From: WRIS01 sp031549175
Lineage (GTDB): Bacteria > Actinomycetota > Coriobacteriia > Coriobacteriales > Eggerthellaceae
Reading direction: 5' to 3'
Assembly (NCBI GenBank): GCA_031549175.1
Contig: JAVBQH010000064.1
Coordinates: 1-13,765 of the forward strand
DNA length: 13,765 bases
In this document: positions 7,314 through 13,765 of the stretch, piece by piece
Numbering within the stretch: the first letter of the stretch is position 1
Layout: each line of letters opens with the position of its first letter
Made by a program: the position numbers and the translations under genes
The notes under the pieces: model-generated
What the model was told of the DNA's origin: nothing
The model's input: the letters and a program-made list of their open reading frames with translations, nothing else
Database searches by the model: none

Positions 7314-7319
7314 GGGAGG
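7314..7319 (+). promoter_or_regulatory. Ribosome binding site selecting a TTG start
   Basis: GGGAGG lies 8 bases before TTG at 7328. No ATG or GTG start in that frame fits as well, so TTG is the chosen start of the DUF308 gene. Confidence 0.65.
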
Positions 7320-7327
7320 CTGGTCTA

Positions 7328-7885
7328 TTGAAGAGCAACGCTATCCGATGGGTTCTGTTGGTCATTGGGATACTGCTGGTCGCTATGGGTGTCGCCTTGC
7401 TTTTCACCCCGGCCGAAAACTCCATCGTGCTTGCGTACTGCATGAGCGCGTTGATGCTGGTGTATGGCATCGCGGAGATCGTCTATTACATCGTCAAGCA
7501 TGACCAAGACATAGCTGGCTGGATCCTGGCAGACGGCCTCATCACCGGCATATTGGGAGCCCTGCTGCTCATCACTTTGGACGCGACGGTTCTTACCATG
7601 ACCTTGCTGTTCACTATGTGGGTCTTGTTCACCGGGGTTGTTCGCCTTGTCGCCGGTTTTGCTGCAAAGGAAGCCGGCTCTTCTGGCTGGGGTTGGGTTT
7701 TGGCTGCAGGGATCGCGGGCATCGTTATAGGCATCTGGTTTATGTTCGACCCGTTGCTGGCATTCTTCAGCGTCGGGTACCTTCTGCCTCTTGTGTTTGT
7801 GGTCCAGGGCATCTCTGCGATCGCCGTGTTCTTCTCGACAAGCGGCAATAACAGTTCCTCCTTCGATAGAAAGGTCTCGCCATGA
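7328..7885 (+). CDS. HdeD-like DUF308 membrane protein
   Basis: 185 residues with six predicted membrane helices (about 7-27, 33-55, 66-83, 88-112, 121-140, 146-170) and short polar loops, the layout of the DUF308/HdeD family. The repeated hairpin pattern suggests an internal duplication, as usual in the family. HdeD of E. coli is linked to acid resistance; for most relatives, including this one, the function is unknown. Cell location: cytoplasmic membrane. The start is TTG, supported by GGGAGG. The gene is first in a unit whose second gene overlaps it by 4 bases (ATGA at 7882-7885), so both are probably made together. The C-terminal 14 residues are Ser/Asn-rich and likely face the cytoplasm. 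Confidence 0.8.
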   Translation: MKSNAIRWVLLVIGILLVAMGVALLFTPAENSIVLAYCMSALMLVYGIAEIVYYIVKHDQDIAGWILADGLITGILGALLLITLDATVLTMTLLFTMWVLFTGVVRLVAGFAAKEAGSSGWGWVLAAGIAGIVIGIWFMFDPLLAFFSVGYLLPLVFVVQGISAIAVFFSTSGNNSSSFDRKVSP

Positions 7886-8541
7886 GCCAAGCGCTTTCCT
7901 TGCTGCTTTCTCCTGCAGTAGGCATTATGATCAGCCCCTTCCCCATTGTGGGGCTCATCTTGATCCTGATGAGCGATAAGGCCCGCAGAAACAGCCTTGC
8001 CTATATGCTCGGATGGATCCTCGGCATCGCCCTCGTGTTCACCATCGCGATGCTGTTCATCGGCGGAAACGTGGCCGCGGGAGGAGACCCCAGCCTGTGG
8101 GAGCGCCTCATATTCATCGTTCTCGGGGTGCTGATGGTTTTCTTTGCGTGGCGCGAATTCCAAAAACGTCCCAAGGAGGGGGAGAAGGCCGAGACGCCCA
8201 AGTGGTTTGAAAGGATGAGCAGCATCTCGCCTCTGAGTGCGGCAGGGTTCGGGCTCTTCCTGAGCGGGCTGAACCCCAAGAACCTGCTGCTTACCCTCGG
8301 CGCGGGAGCCTCTGTCGGCATGCTGGCGCTGCCCGGAAGCGAAGAGGCCCTCCTAACGGTGATATTCACCCTGGCCGCAAGCCTCACCATTGTCGTACCC
8401 ACGCTCCTGTTCCTGTTTTTGGGAGACCGCATGAACAAGGTTCTGGAAGCCATGGAGGGGTTTTTAATACAGAACAATGCCATTATCACAGCCTTGTTGC
8501 TGCTCATGATAGGATTGAATATGCTCGGCAAGGCGTTTTGA
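7882..8541 (+). CDS. GAP-family (Sap/SfLAP-like) membrane protein, LysE-type exporter fold
   Basis: 219 residues with about six membrane helices (roughly 5-30, 38-60, 73-90, 118-145, 155-180, 197-218). Seen: SPFPIVGLILIL near the N-terminus and SGLNPKNLLLTLGAG in the middle; the conserved NPK segment is typical of GAP/SfLAP and LysE-like proteins. Mycobacterial relatives help move glycolipids such as sulfolipid; here the substrate is unknown. The start overlaps the DUF308 stop in an ATGA, with AGAAAGG upstream. A cytoplasmic loop (about 90-117) is highly charged. The TGA stop at 8539-8541 is followed by C and preceded by TTT, and the SulP frame is already open before it, so part of the product might read through by frameshift into SulP (see the site at 8530-8542). 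Confidence 0.75.
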   Translation: MSQALSLLLSPAVGIMISPFPIVGLILILMSDKARRNSLAYMLGWILGIALVFTIAMLFIGGNVAAGGDPSLWERLIFIVLGVLMVFFAWREFQKRPKEGEKAETPKWFERMSSISPLSAAGFGLFLSGLNPKNLLLTLGAGASVGMLALPGSEEALLTVIFTLAASLTIVVPTLLFLFLGDRMNKVLEAMEGFLIQNNAIITALLLLMIGLNMLGKAF

Positions 8542-8542
8542 C
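8530..8542 (+). other. Candidate +1 frameshift site joining the GAP gene to sulP
   Basis: The sequence AAGG-CG-TTT-TGA-C ends the GAP gene. A tRNA-Phe on TTT could slip one base onto an identical TTT, and the next codon would be GAC in the SulP frame. The layout (SD-like AAGG 2 bases before the slip codon, TGA followed by C) recalls the prfB release-factor-2 frameshift site. The SulP frame is open from 8519. This is inference only; a non-standard start or an indel error are alternatives. Confidence 0.3.
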
Positions 8543-8629
8543 GAGTATCCCGAGCAGAGGGGCATAGATACGATAGAGAAGGTTCTCCATAGACTCAAAG
8601 GGTATCAGCCCGGCAATCTGAAAAACGAT

Positions 8630-10222
8630 GTGCTTGCAGGGCTGATCGTGGCTGCACTCACCATCCCCGTCGCCATGGGCTATGCCGGTGTCGCCGGCCT
8701 CCCGCCGATCTATGGGCTGTATGCCTCCATCCTCCCGGTCCTCGGCTACATCCTGTTCTCGAGCTCGCCCCAGCTGATCTTCGGCATGGATGCTTCTGCA
8801 AGCGCCATCACCGGCTCGTTTCTTGCGGCGCTCGGATTTGTTGCAGGGTCGCAGGATGCGGTCGGCGCCGCTGCCGTGCTGTCGTTTTTCACCGCGCTGT
8901 TCCTCATACTGTTCGCCGTGCTCAAGCTGGGAAGGTTTTCAGAGTATATCTCCATGCCGGTGATGAGCGGGTTTATCTCCGGCACGGCGCTTTCCATCCT
9001 GTTCGGCCAGCTCCCCAAAATCCTCGGCATCGACGCCGAAGGAGGCAACCTCATACATTCGCTCGCCTCGCTTTTCAGCCAGCTTGCCTCGATCAACTGG
9101 CCTTCTATGCTGATCGGGGTTGCAACGATCGCGCTGTTGCTTGTCGGCCGCCGCTTCTTTCCCAAATTCCCCACCGTGTTGGCGGCGATGATACTGGGCA
9201 CCTTGTGCACCTACCTGCTCCGGCTCGACCTCGTAGGCGTGGCCGTCGTTGGCGAGATCCCCCTGGGCCTTCCCCCGATACAATTCCCCGACCTCCTGCA
9301 TATGGATTCATTGAACACCTTCGTCGGCGTGGGGCTGGTGATGGCGGTGGTCATCTTCGCCGACTCGTTGATGTCCGCAAACAGCTTCGCGCAGCGCAAT
9401 GACTACGAGCTCGACAGCAACCGCGAGATATTCGCCTTCGGATTCGCCAACTTGATGAGCTCTTTGAGCGGCTGCTCGCCTACGAGCGCTTCCGTATCGC
9501 GGACGGCGGCAAGCGAACAGTTCCACGGCAAGACCAAGGTGGTGTCGCTTGTGGCGGTCGCCGCCGTCGCCCTGGTCGCAGCCTTCCTGGGAGGGGCGCT
9601 CTACTACATGCCCCAGCCATTGCTGGGAGGCATCGTGTTCGCGGCGTTGTTGGGCGTGGTCGACCTCCGGGTCATCCGCCATCTGTTCCGCTTTAACCGC
9701 AGCGAGGCGGTGATCTGGGTTGTATCGGCAGCAGGCGTGCTCGTGGTAGGCGTGCTGTTCGGCGTCGTCGTAGGGGTGGTGCTCTCGTTCATCGACGTGA
9801 TCATCCGCATGTCGCAGCCGAAAGAAGCCTATCTGGGCGTTATCCCCGGACGTAAGGGCTACTTCAACCTGGCACGGCATAAGAAGGCTCAGCCTATCCC
9901 CGACACGGTGATCTACCGTTTCAGTGCACGGCTGTTCTTCGCAAACGCGAACACCTTCAGCGAAAGCGTGAAGGAGAAGGTCGAAGCCGAGGACCCCCAT
10001 CTGCTGATAATCGATGCCTCGGGCATCAACAGCATAGACGCCACTGCGGCCGATGTGCTCAAGCAGCTGTTTCAGGAATTGGACGAAAAGAAGGTCACCT
10101 GGTGGATCGCAGGACAGATCGATCAGATAAACCATCAGATGCGAAAGCTCGGCCTGCCGGTGGAAGGCCATATAGCCAAGACGATCGAGGAGGCGCTCCA
10201 TGAGACCCGAAACCCCTCTTGA
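8630..10222 (+). CDS. SulP-family anion (sulfate) permease with STAS domain; true N-terminus lies upstream
   Basis: At least 530 residues; integral membrane protein. The membrane part contains typical SulP segments: AGLIVAALTIPVAMGYAG, then GLPPIYGLYASILP, and the GMDASASAITG region. The C-terminal STAS domain (about 424-525) includes IDASGINSIDATAAD. Such proteins take up sulfate or related anions, often with Na+, H+ or bicarbonate coupling; the substrate here is inferred. The coordinates use the first standard in-frame start, GTG 8630, but the family-conserved LKGYQPGNLKND sequence lies just before it and no ribosome site precedes that GTG. Upstream, the frame is open back to 8519 with no ATG, GTG or TTG. 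ATA at 8573 (10 bases after AGAGGGG; 549 residues) or a frameshift from the GAP gene (779-residue fusion) could supply the real start. Confidence 0.85.
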   Translation: MLAGLIVAALTIPVAMGYAGVAGLPPIYGLYASILPVLGYILFSSSPQLIFGMDASASAITGSFLAALGFVAGSQDAVGAAAVLSFFTALFLILFAVLKLGRFSEYISMPVMSGFISGTALSILFGQLPKILGIDAEGGNLIHSLASLFSQLASINWPSMLIGVATIALLLVGRRFFPKFPTVLAAMILGTLCTYLLRLDLVGVAVVGEIPLGLPPIQFPDLLHMDSLNTFVGVGLVMAVVIFADSLMSANSFAQRNDYELDSNREIFAFGFANLMSSLSGCSPTSASVSRTAASEQFHGKTKVVSLVAVAAVALVAAFLGGALYYMPQPLLGGIVFAALLGVVDLRVIRHLFRFNRSEAVIWVVSAAGVLVVGVLFGVVVGVVLSFIDVIIRMSQPKEAYLGVIPGRKGYFNLARHKKAQPIPDTVIYRFSARLFFANANTFSESVKEKVEAEDPHLLIIDASGINSIDATAADVLKQLFQELDEKKVTWWIAGQIDQINHQMRKLGLPVEGHIAKTIEEALHETRNPS

Positions 10223-10316
10223 GCCCTATCGTGACAGTATCATTTTCATCACAATACCTTTGCACCTATTGATGGCGCGAAAAAAGATCTATTTAATGAA
10301 GGGAGGCGACCCGTAG
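10200..10316 (+). CDS. Candidate small ORF, 38 residues, overlapping the end of sulP
   Basis: An ATG at 10200 has GAGGAGG 6 bases before it, a very good ribosome site, and opens a 38-codon frame ending in TAG at 10314. It begins within the last codons of sulP in another frame. The product has a hydrophobic centre (IIFITIPLHLLM) followed by a basic stretch (ARKK), so it could be a small membrane peptide. Against it: the GAGGAGG also encodes Glu-Glu of SulP, the family is unknown, and the frame crosses the likely sulfatase promoter. I do not recognise it. Confidence 0.25.
   Translation: MRPETPLEPYRDSIIFITIPLHLLMARKKIYLMKGGDP
10269..10297 (+). promoter_or_regulatory. Likely promoter of the arylsulfatase gene
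   Basis: TTGATG (10269-10274), a 17-base spacer and TTTAAT (10292-10297) make a good housekeeping-type promoter about 80 bases before the sulfatase ATG. No terminator is visible between sulP and this point, so the gene may also be read from upstream. Confidence 0.5.
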
Positions 10317-10374
10317 CAGCACAATCATCAAGCAACCGAGTCTATCGACCGTTCCAAAGAAAAGGAGAAAGGCC

Positions 10375-12693
10375 ATGCCCGAATACCAAGACCCCAAAAC
10401 CCCCTGCATACCCGACCGCACGGTGCTTCCGATGCACGAGCCGGAATATGCGCCCTGCGAGGAGATGTTCGCGGACAACAACCCGCCCGCCGCACCGCCG
10501 CGCTTCACTGTGGCCGCCCCCGAAGATGCGCCGAACGTGCTTATCTTCCTGCTTGACGACATGGGCTTCGCCGCCACGTCGGCCTTCGGCGGCCCGATCC
10601 CCATGCCGACGGCGGAGCGGCTTGCAAAGACCGGCATGAGGTTCAACCGCTTCCATACGACCTCCATCTGCGCCCCCACGCGTGCCGCATTGCTTTCCGG
10701 GTACAACCACCACAGCGTGAACATGGGCAACATCACCGAGCTCGGCACCGCCTACCCCGGCAACCTCAGCACCCGCCCGCTTAACGTGACGCCTATGGCC
10801 GAAGTGCTGCGCATGAACGGCTTTTCCACCGCCCAGTTCGGCAAGTGCCACGAGACGCCCGCGTGGGAGATCAGCGTCTCCGGCCCCTTTACCCATTGGC
10901 CGGTCTTTTCCGGGTTCGACAAGTTCTACGGCTTTTTGGGCGGCGAGACGAACCAATACCGCCCCGGCCTCATCAACGGCCTGGAAGCCATCGATATCCC
11001 CGACCGCGAGGATTACCATCTTAGCGAGGATTTGGCGGACAAGTGCATCGAATGGATTCACGCGCAAAAGGCGATCACGCCGGACAAGCCGTTTTTCACC
11101 TATTTCGCCCCCGGTGCCACCCATGCGCCGCACCATGCGCCGGCGGAGTACCGCGATATGTTCAAAGGGCAGTTCGACTGCGGCTGGGACGTTATCCGCG
11201 AACACACGCTCGAGAACATGGTCAAGATGGGGATTGCGCCTGAAGGCACCAAGCTTGCCCCGAAGCCGGAGGATATCGCCGATTGGGACACGCTGAGCCA
11301 GACGCAGAAAGAGCTCTATGCCCGCCAGATGGAGATCTACGCCGGGTTTGCCCGCCACACCGACGACCAGATCGGACGCGTGGTGGACACGCTGGAGGAA
11401 ATGGGCATCCTGGACAACACCGTTATCTTCTACATATTAGGCGACAACGGCGCTTCCGGCGAAGGGTCGATGAACGGCCTGTTCAACGAGAATGCGATCT
11501 TCAACGGCCTTGAGGAAGACCTGGATTTCGTCAACTCCAAAAAGGACCTGCTCGGCACCGACATGGCCTACAACCACTACGCGGCCGGCTGGGCTATCGC
11601 GATGGACACCCCGTTCACCTATATGAAGACGGTTGCCTCTAACTTCGGCGGCACCCGAAACGGCATGATCTTCCATTATCCCGAAAAATACCAGGCACAA
11701 GGCGAGCTGCGCCATCAGTTCCACCATGTGATCGACGTGGCGCCTACCGTGTACGAGCTCTGCGGCATCGAAGCCCCCGCCGAGGTGAACGGCGTTCAGC
11801 AGCGCCCCTTGGAAGGCGTGAGCATGAAGTACGCCCTTGATGAGGCGAACGCGCCCGGGGAGCACCTGACCCAGTACTTCTCCGTCTTCTCCAATTTCGG
11901 AGTCTATCACGACGGCTGGTTTGCGGGCGTCGTGGACAAGCTGTCGTGGAAGATCCCGCCCCTGTATCCGAAGACCGAGGACGCCCCTTGGGAGCTGTAC
12001 AACGTCGAAGAGGACTTCAGCATGGCCGACAACCTTGCCGACCAATATCCGGAAAAGCTCGAAGAGATGAAGAAGCGCTTCTATGAAGAGGGCCTCAAGC
12101 ACAACGTGTTCCCCATCAACGGCGTGGCAGGCGCATTGCTCGACGCAAAAACCGCCGGCCGTCCCACCGTGTTTGGGGACAGGAAAGAGCTCACCCTGTA
12201 CGCAGGCATGGGCGACATGCGGGAGAACGCGTTCCTCTCGCTGAAGAATACCTCGTATTCCATCACGGCAGAAGTGGACGTGGCCCCCGACCATACCGAC
12301 GGCGTCATCCTGGCACAGGGCGGCCGCTTCGGAGGCTACAGCCTGTACGTCAAGGACGGCATCCCCACCTTCTGCTACAACTGGGCAGGTCGCGAGCGTT
12401 ACTACGTGCGTGCCACGAAGGCATTGAACCCCGAAGACGAACGCAACCAGATCCGCTATGAGTTCGCCTACGACGGCGGCGGGCTTGGAAAAGGCGGCCA
12501 AGGCACCTTGTTTGTCAATGGAGAGAAGGTTGGCGAAGGGCGCATCGAGCACACCTTGGCGCAGCAGATATCCATGGACGAGGGGGCCGATGTGGGCCGG
12601 CAGCGCGCAACGCCGGTCACTGAGGAGTACGGCATCAAAGACAGCGTGTTCCAAGGCAAGATCTACAGCGTAGCCATCAAGCTCGCCGATTAG
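10375..12693 (+). CDS. Cytoplasmic Cys-type arylsulfatase with C-terminal beta-sandwich region
   Basis: 772 residues. It hydrolyses sulfate esters using a formylglycine made from C99 in CAPTRAALLSG, a Cys-type sulfatase signature with R103 following. Other expected residues are present: D61-D62 (calcium), K157 and H159 in GKCHE, H250 region, D357-N358 in GDNG, and K418. The sulfatase fold covers about 50-520. The C-terminal part (about 600-772; for example GVILAQGGRFGGYSLYV) looks like a LamG/concanavalin-type beta sandwich and resembles that of long arylsulfatases. No signal peptide is present, so the substrate must enter the cell. The ATG has AAAGGAG at 7 bases. Being next to SulP suggests a sulfate or sulfate-ester scavenging role. 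The modifying enzyme (FGE or anSME) is not in the window. Substrate is unknown: aryl, alkyl or steroid sulfates are all possible. Confidence 0.9.
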   Translation: MPEYQDPKTPCIPDRTVLPMHEPEYAPCEEMFADNNPPAAPPRFTVAAPEDAPNVLIFLLDDMGFAATSAFGGPIPMPTAERLAKTGMRFNRFHTTSICAPTRAALLSGYNHHSVNMGNITELGTAYPGNLSTRPLNVTPMAEVLRMNGFSTAQFGKCHETPAWEISVSGPFTHWPVFSGFDKFYGFLGGETNQYRPGLINGLEAIDIPDREDYHLSEDLADKCIEWIHAQKAITPDKPFFTYFAPGATHAPHHAPAEYRDMFKGQFDCGWDVIREHTLENMVKMGIAPEGTKLAPKPEDIADWDTLSQTQKELYARQMEIYAGFARHTDDQIGRVVDTLEEMGILDNTVIFYILGDNGASGEGSMNGLFNENAIFNGLEEDLDFVNSKKDLLGTDMAYNHYAAGWAIAMDTPFTYMKTVASNFGGTRNGMIFHYPEKYQAQGELRHQFHHVIDVAPTVYELCGIEAPAEVNGVQQRPLEGVSMKYALDEANAPGEHLTQYFSVFSNFGVYHDGWFAGVVDKLSWKIPPLYPKTEDAPWELYNVEEDFSMADNLADQYPEKLEEMKKRFYEEGLKHNVFPINGVAGALLDAKTAGRPTVFGDRKELTLYAGMGDMRENAFLSLKNTSYSITAEVDVAPDHTDGVILAQGGRFGGYSLYVKDGIPTFCYNWAGRERYYVRATKALNPEDERNQIRYEFAYDGGGLGKGGQGTLFVNGEKVGEGRIEHTLAQQISMDEGADVGRQRATPVTEEYGIKDSVFQGKIYSVAIKLAD

Positions 12694-12710
12694 CCAGAGC
12701 AACCTCAACA

Positions 12711-12741
12711 GCCGCCCGGCACCCTCCTTGTGCCGGGCGGC
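12711..12741 (+). terminator. Strong hairpin after the arylsulfatase
   Basis: GCCGCCCGGCAC (12711-12722) and GTGCCGGGCGGC (12730-12741) form a perfect 12-bp stem with a 7-base loop, 17 bases after the stop codon. Only two T follow, so it is an I-shaped hairpin terminator, a kind common in G+C-rich actinobacteria, rather than a classical one. Confidence 0.8.
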
Positions 12742-12969
12742 TTGCCGCACCAGCCCGACCCCCCTCCCGCAAAGCCGTGCCAACCTCACGGCACCATCCG
12801 CATTCCCAAGCGTTACAGATCGATTACCAAGCCTTATTGCCAACCGCCTGTATACAGCGCTCCTTTTATAATTCTCGTAGTGCAAAGCATTCGTCGTTGC
12901 CATCCCGCCTAAGCCGGGGGCCTTCGGTCCCAAGGAGCCTTAAGGCTTGGTGCACCGGAAAGGAAGATC
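12742..12969 (+). promoter_or_regulatory. corA upstream region with promoter and leader hairpins
   Basis: A perfect -10 box TATAAT lies at 12867-12872; no matching -35 is found at 16-18 bases. Before it is a small hairpin GCCGTG/CACGGC (12774-12792). The roughly 90-base leader after the -10 can form a GGGGCC/GGTCCC hairpin (12916-12930) and a CCAA-GCC/GGC-TTGG stem with a 3-base bulge (12930-12950), ending 7 bases before the AAAGGAAG ribosome site. A folded leader just before the start of a metal transporter gene could sense ions, but it does not match the M-box riboswitch as I know it. Confidence 0.4.
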
Positions 12970-13765
12970 ATGGCGCTACGTTACAGGCTTGAAAGCGGTC
13001 GGGGCCTGATCCTTGCCGACCAAACCCAAGAAAAGGACACACCGGTTGTAGAAATCGTGACTCCCGAGGAATTCACCGGCATCGACCTGGGGGATGCCGA
13101 TGTCCATGAGGCGCTTAGGCTTCTCGCCCACTCCAAGGGCACCTTCGCAAACCTCCTGCCCGACTGCATCATCGGGTCGCTTTCCCTTCTGGGTAAAGAG
13201 GACGAGGGCCTCCGCATCGACCATTTCGGTTTCTTCCTGAGTGCCCAACGGCTGGTCTTCATCGACGAAGGCGATGCCTGCGAAAAGATATTGGCGGGTT
13301 TGGGAAACCTCTCCAAGGTGTCTTCGATCACGTCTGCCCGGGTGCTGTTCGAGCTTGTCAAGCATTCCATACAAGACGACGCTCAATTTCTCACGGGCAT
13401 CGAGCGCAAGCTCAGCGATATTGAGGAGCAGGTGATCGAGGATAACGCCGCGGCACCGAGCAACGAGCTGCTTGGTTTTCGGCGCAGGCTGCTTCGCCAC
13501 GACCGATCCTATCAGCAGCTGACCGACATGGCGCTCGTGATCAGCAAAGACGAATACCTCCTTCTCACCAAGGATGACCGGCGCCTCTTCCGCCTTCTTT
13601 CCCAGCAAACAGAGCGGCTGTTCCAGCGGTCTCAATACCTCAAGGAATACAGCCTGCAGCTGAGGGAGCTTTACCAGATGCAGATCGATGTGCAGCAGAA
13701 CAAGACCATCCAATGGCTCACGGTGATCACCACCTTGGTGGTTCCGCTTACTTTGATATCCAGTT
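12970..13765 (+). CDS. corA: CorA-family divalent cation transporter, 3' end cut off by the window
   Basis: 265 codons are visible and the frame is still open at the window end. The N-terminal cytoplasmic domain begins with a short beta-rich part (IVTPEEF, HFGFFLSAQRLVFIDE), then long charged helices (about 115-245) such as ERKLSDIEEQVIE and the QYLKEYSLQLRELYQMQIDVQQNKTIQWLTVIT stretch (given in parts here: QYLKEYSLQL, RELYQMQIDV, QQNKTIQWLT), which leads into the first membrane helix at the edge. This is the CorA layout; the diagnostic GMN motif should lie just past the window. The ATG has AAAGGAAG a few bases upstream. Family role: Mg2+ (or Co2+/Ni2+) channel in the cytoplasmic membrane, pentameric. 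It follows a strong terminator and a promoter-like -10 box, so it is a separate unit from the sulfatase. Confidence 0.8.
   Translation, partial: MALRYRLESGRGLILADQTQEKDTPVVEIVTPEEFTGIDLGDADVHEALRLLAHSKGTFANLLPDCIIGSLSLLGKEDEGLRIDHFGFFLSAQRLVFIDEGDACEKILAGLGNLSKVSSITSARVLFELVKHSIQDDAQFLTGIERKLSDIEEQVIEDNAAAPSNELLGFRRRLLRHDRSYQQLTDMALVISKDEYLLLTKDDRRLFRLLSQQTERLFQRSQYLKEYSLQLRELYQMQIDVQQNKTIQWLTVITTLVVPLTLISS

Larger units (their letters stand above)
7017..7327. other. Intergenic region between tetR and the DUF308 gene
   Basis: This 311-base stretch has no gene that I can support. In order it holds a hairpin after tetR (7030-7056), two 19-bp direct repeats (7062-7109), a possible promoter (TTTCCA near 7125, 16 bases, then TGCTATTGT with an extended -10 form), a 21-bp palindrome (7196-7216) and the ribosome site of the next gene. 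The density of repeats is higher than elsewhere in the window. Confidence 0.5.

Noticed and set aside
9308..10201. 297-residue minus-strand frame opposite sulP
   Set aside because: Antisense to a clear transporter; His/Arg/Asp-rich composition typical of shadow frames.
10342..11358. 338-residue minus-strand open frame opposite the start of the sulfatase
   Set aside because: Antisense shadow rich in Arg, Gly, His and Val, with no recognisable domain.
12837..12872. TTGCCA paired with TATAAT as a full corA promoter
   Set aside because: The 24-base spacer is too long for a standard -35/-10 pair; only the -10 is kept.
11437..12933. 498-residue minus-strand open frame opposite the arylsulfatase
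   Set aside because: It lies antisense to a gene with all catalytic motifs; G+C-rich codon use leaves such frames open. Its translation shows no family features.
12976..13713. 245-residue minus-strand frame opposite corA
   Set aside because: The plus-strand frame has a ribosome site and CorA features; the minus strand is its shadow.
1..13765. CRISPR arrays, tRNA or rRNA genes, transposase genes
   Set aside because: Looked for on both strands; no repeat-spacer series, no cloverleaf or rRNA sequence, and no transposase motif was found.

Overview
The window looks like part of a G+C-rich, anaerobic, heterotrophic actinobacterial chromosome, most likely Coriobacteriia/Eggerthellaceae. That placement is an inference from an NfnAB-type flavoprotein pair, a cytoplasmic Cys-type arylsulfatase, a GAP-family membrane protein, Shine-Dalgarno-type start sites and codon use. 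No rRNA or other phylogenetic marker is present. The left edge (1-32) is a C homopolymer that looks like a sequencing or assembly artefact at a contig end.

Left half, all on the minus strand. (1) nfnA-nfnB (2394-36) encode the two subunits of an electron-bifurcating ferredoxin/NADH/NADPH oxidoreductase; every expected flavin and Fe-S ligand motif is visible. (2) A long GGGGAC/GTCCCC palindrome (2655-2689) separates them from the next operon. (3) A two-gene operon (5999-2704) encodes a MoxR/NorQ-like AAA+ ATPase with an unusual N-terminal extension, and a large von Willebrand factor A protein whose N-terminal half resembles the NorD/CbbO type with a degenerate HExxH motif. No client enzyme is encoded beside them.

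Right half, all on the plus strand. A TetR/AcrR regulator (6393-7016) has a good promoter and dyad elements. After a gap rich in repeats and palindromes comes a tightly coupled membrane-protein set: a DUF308/HdeD-like protein, a GAP-family protein (4-base overlap), and a SulP-family anion permease with a C-terminal STAS domain. The permease has no ATG, GTG or TTG at its conserved N-terminus. Its frame runs back into the end of the GAP gene, where a TTT-TGA-C sequence resembles a +1 frameshift site. Next, under its own likely promoter, is a 772-residue cytoplasmic arylsulfatase, closed by a perfect 12-bp hairpin. The window ends inside a CorA-type divalent-cation transporter gene.

The SulP permease and arylsulfatase suggest uptake of sulfate or sulfate esters and cytoplasmic release of sulfate. 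The formylglycine-forming enzyme the sulfatase needs is not encoded here. The most interesting points are the GAP-SulP junction, the orphan AAA+/vWA pair, and the palindromes and direct repeats around the tetR-DUF308 gap.
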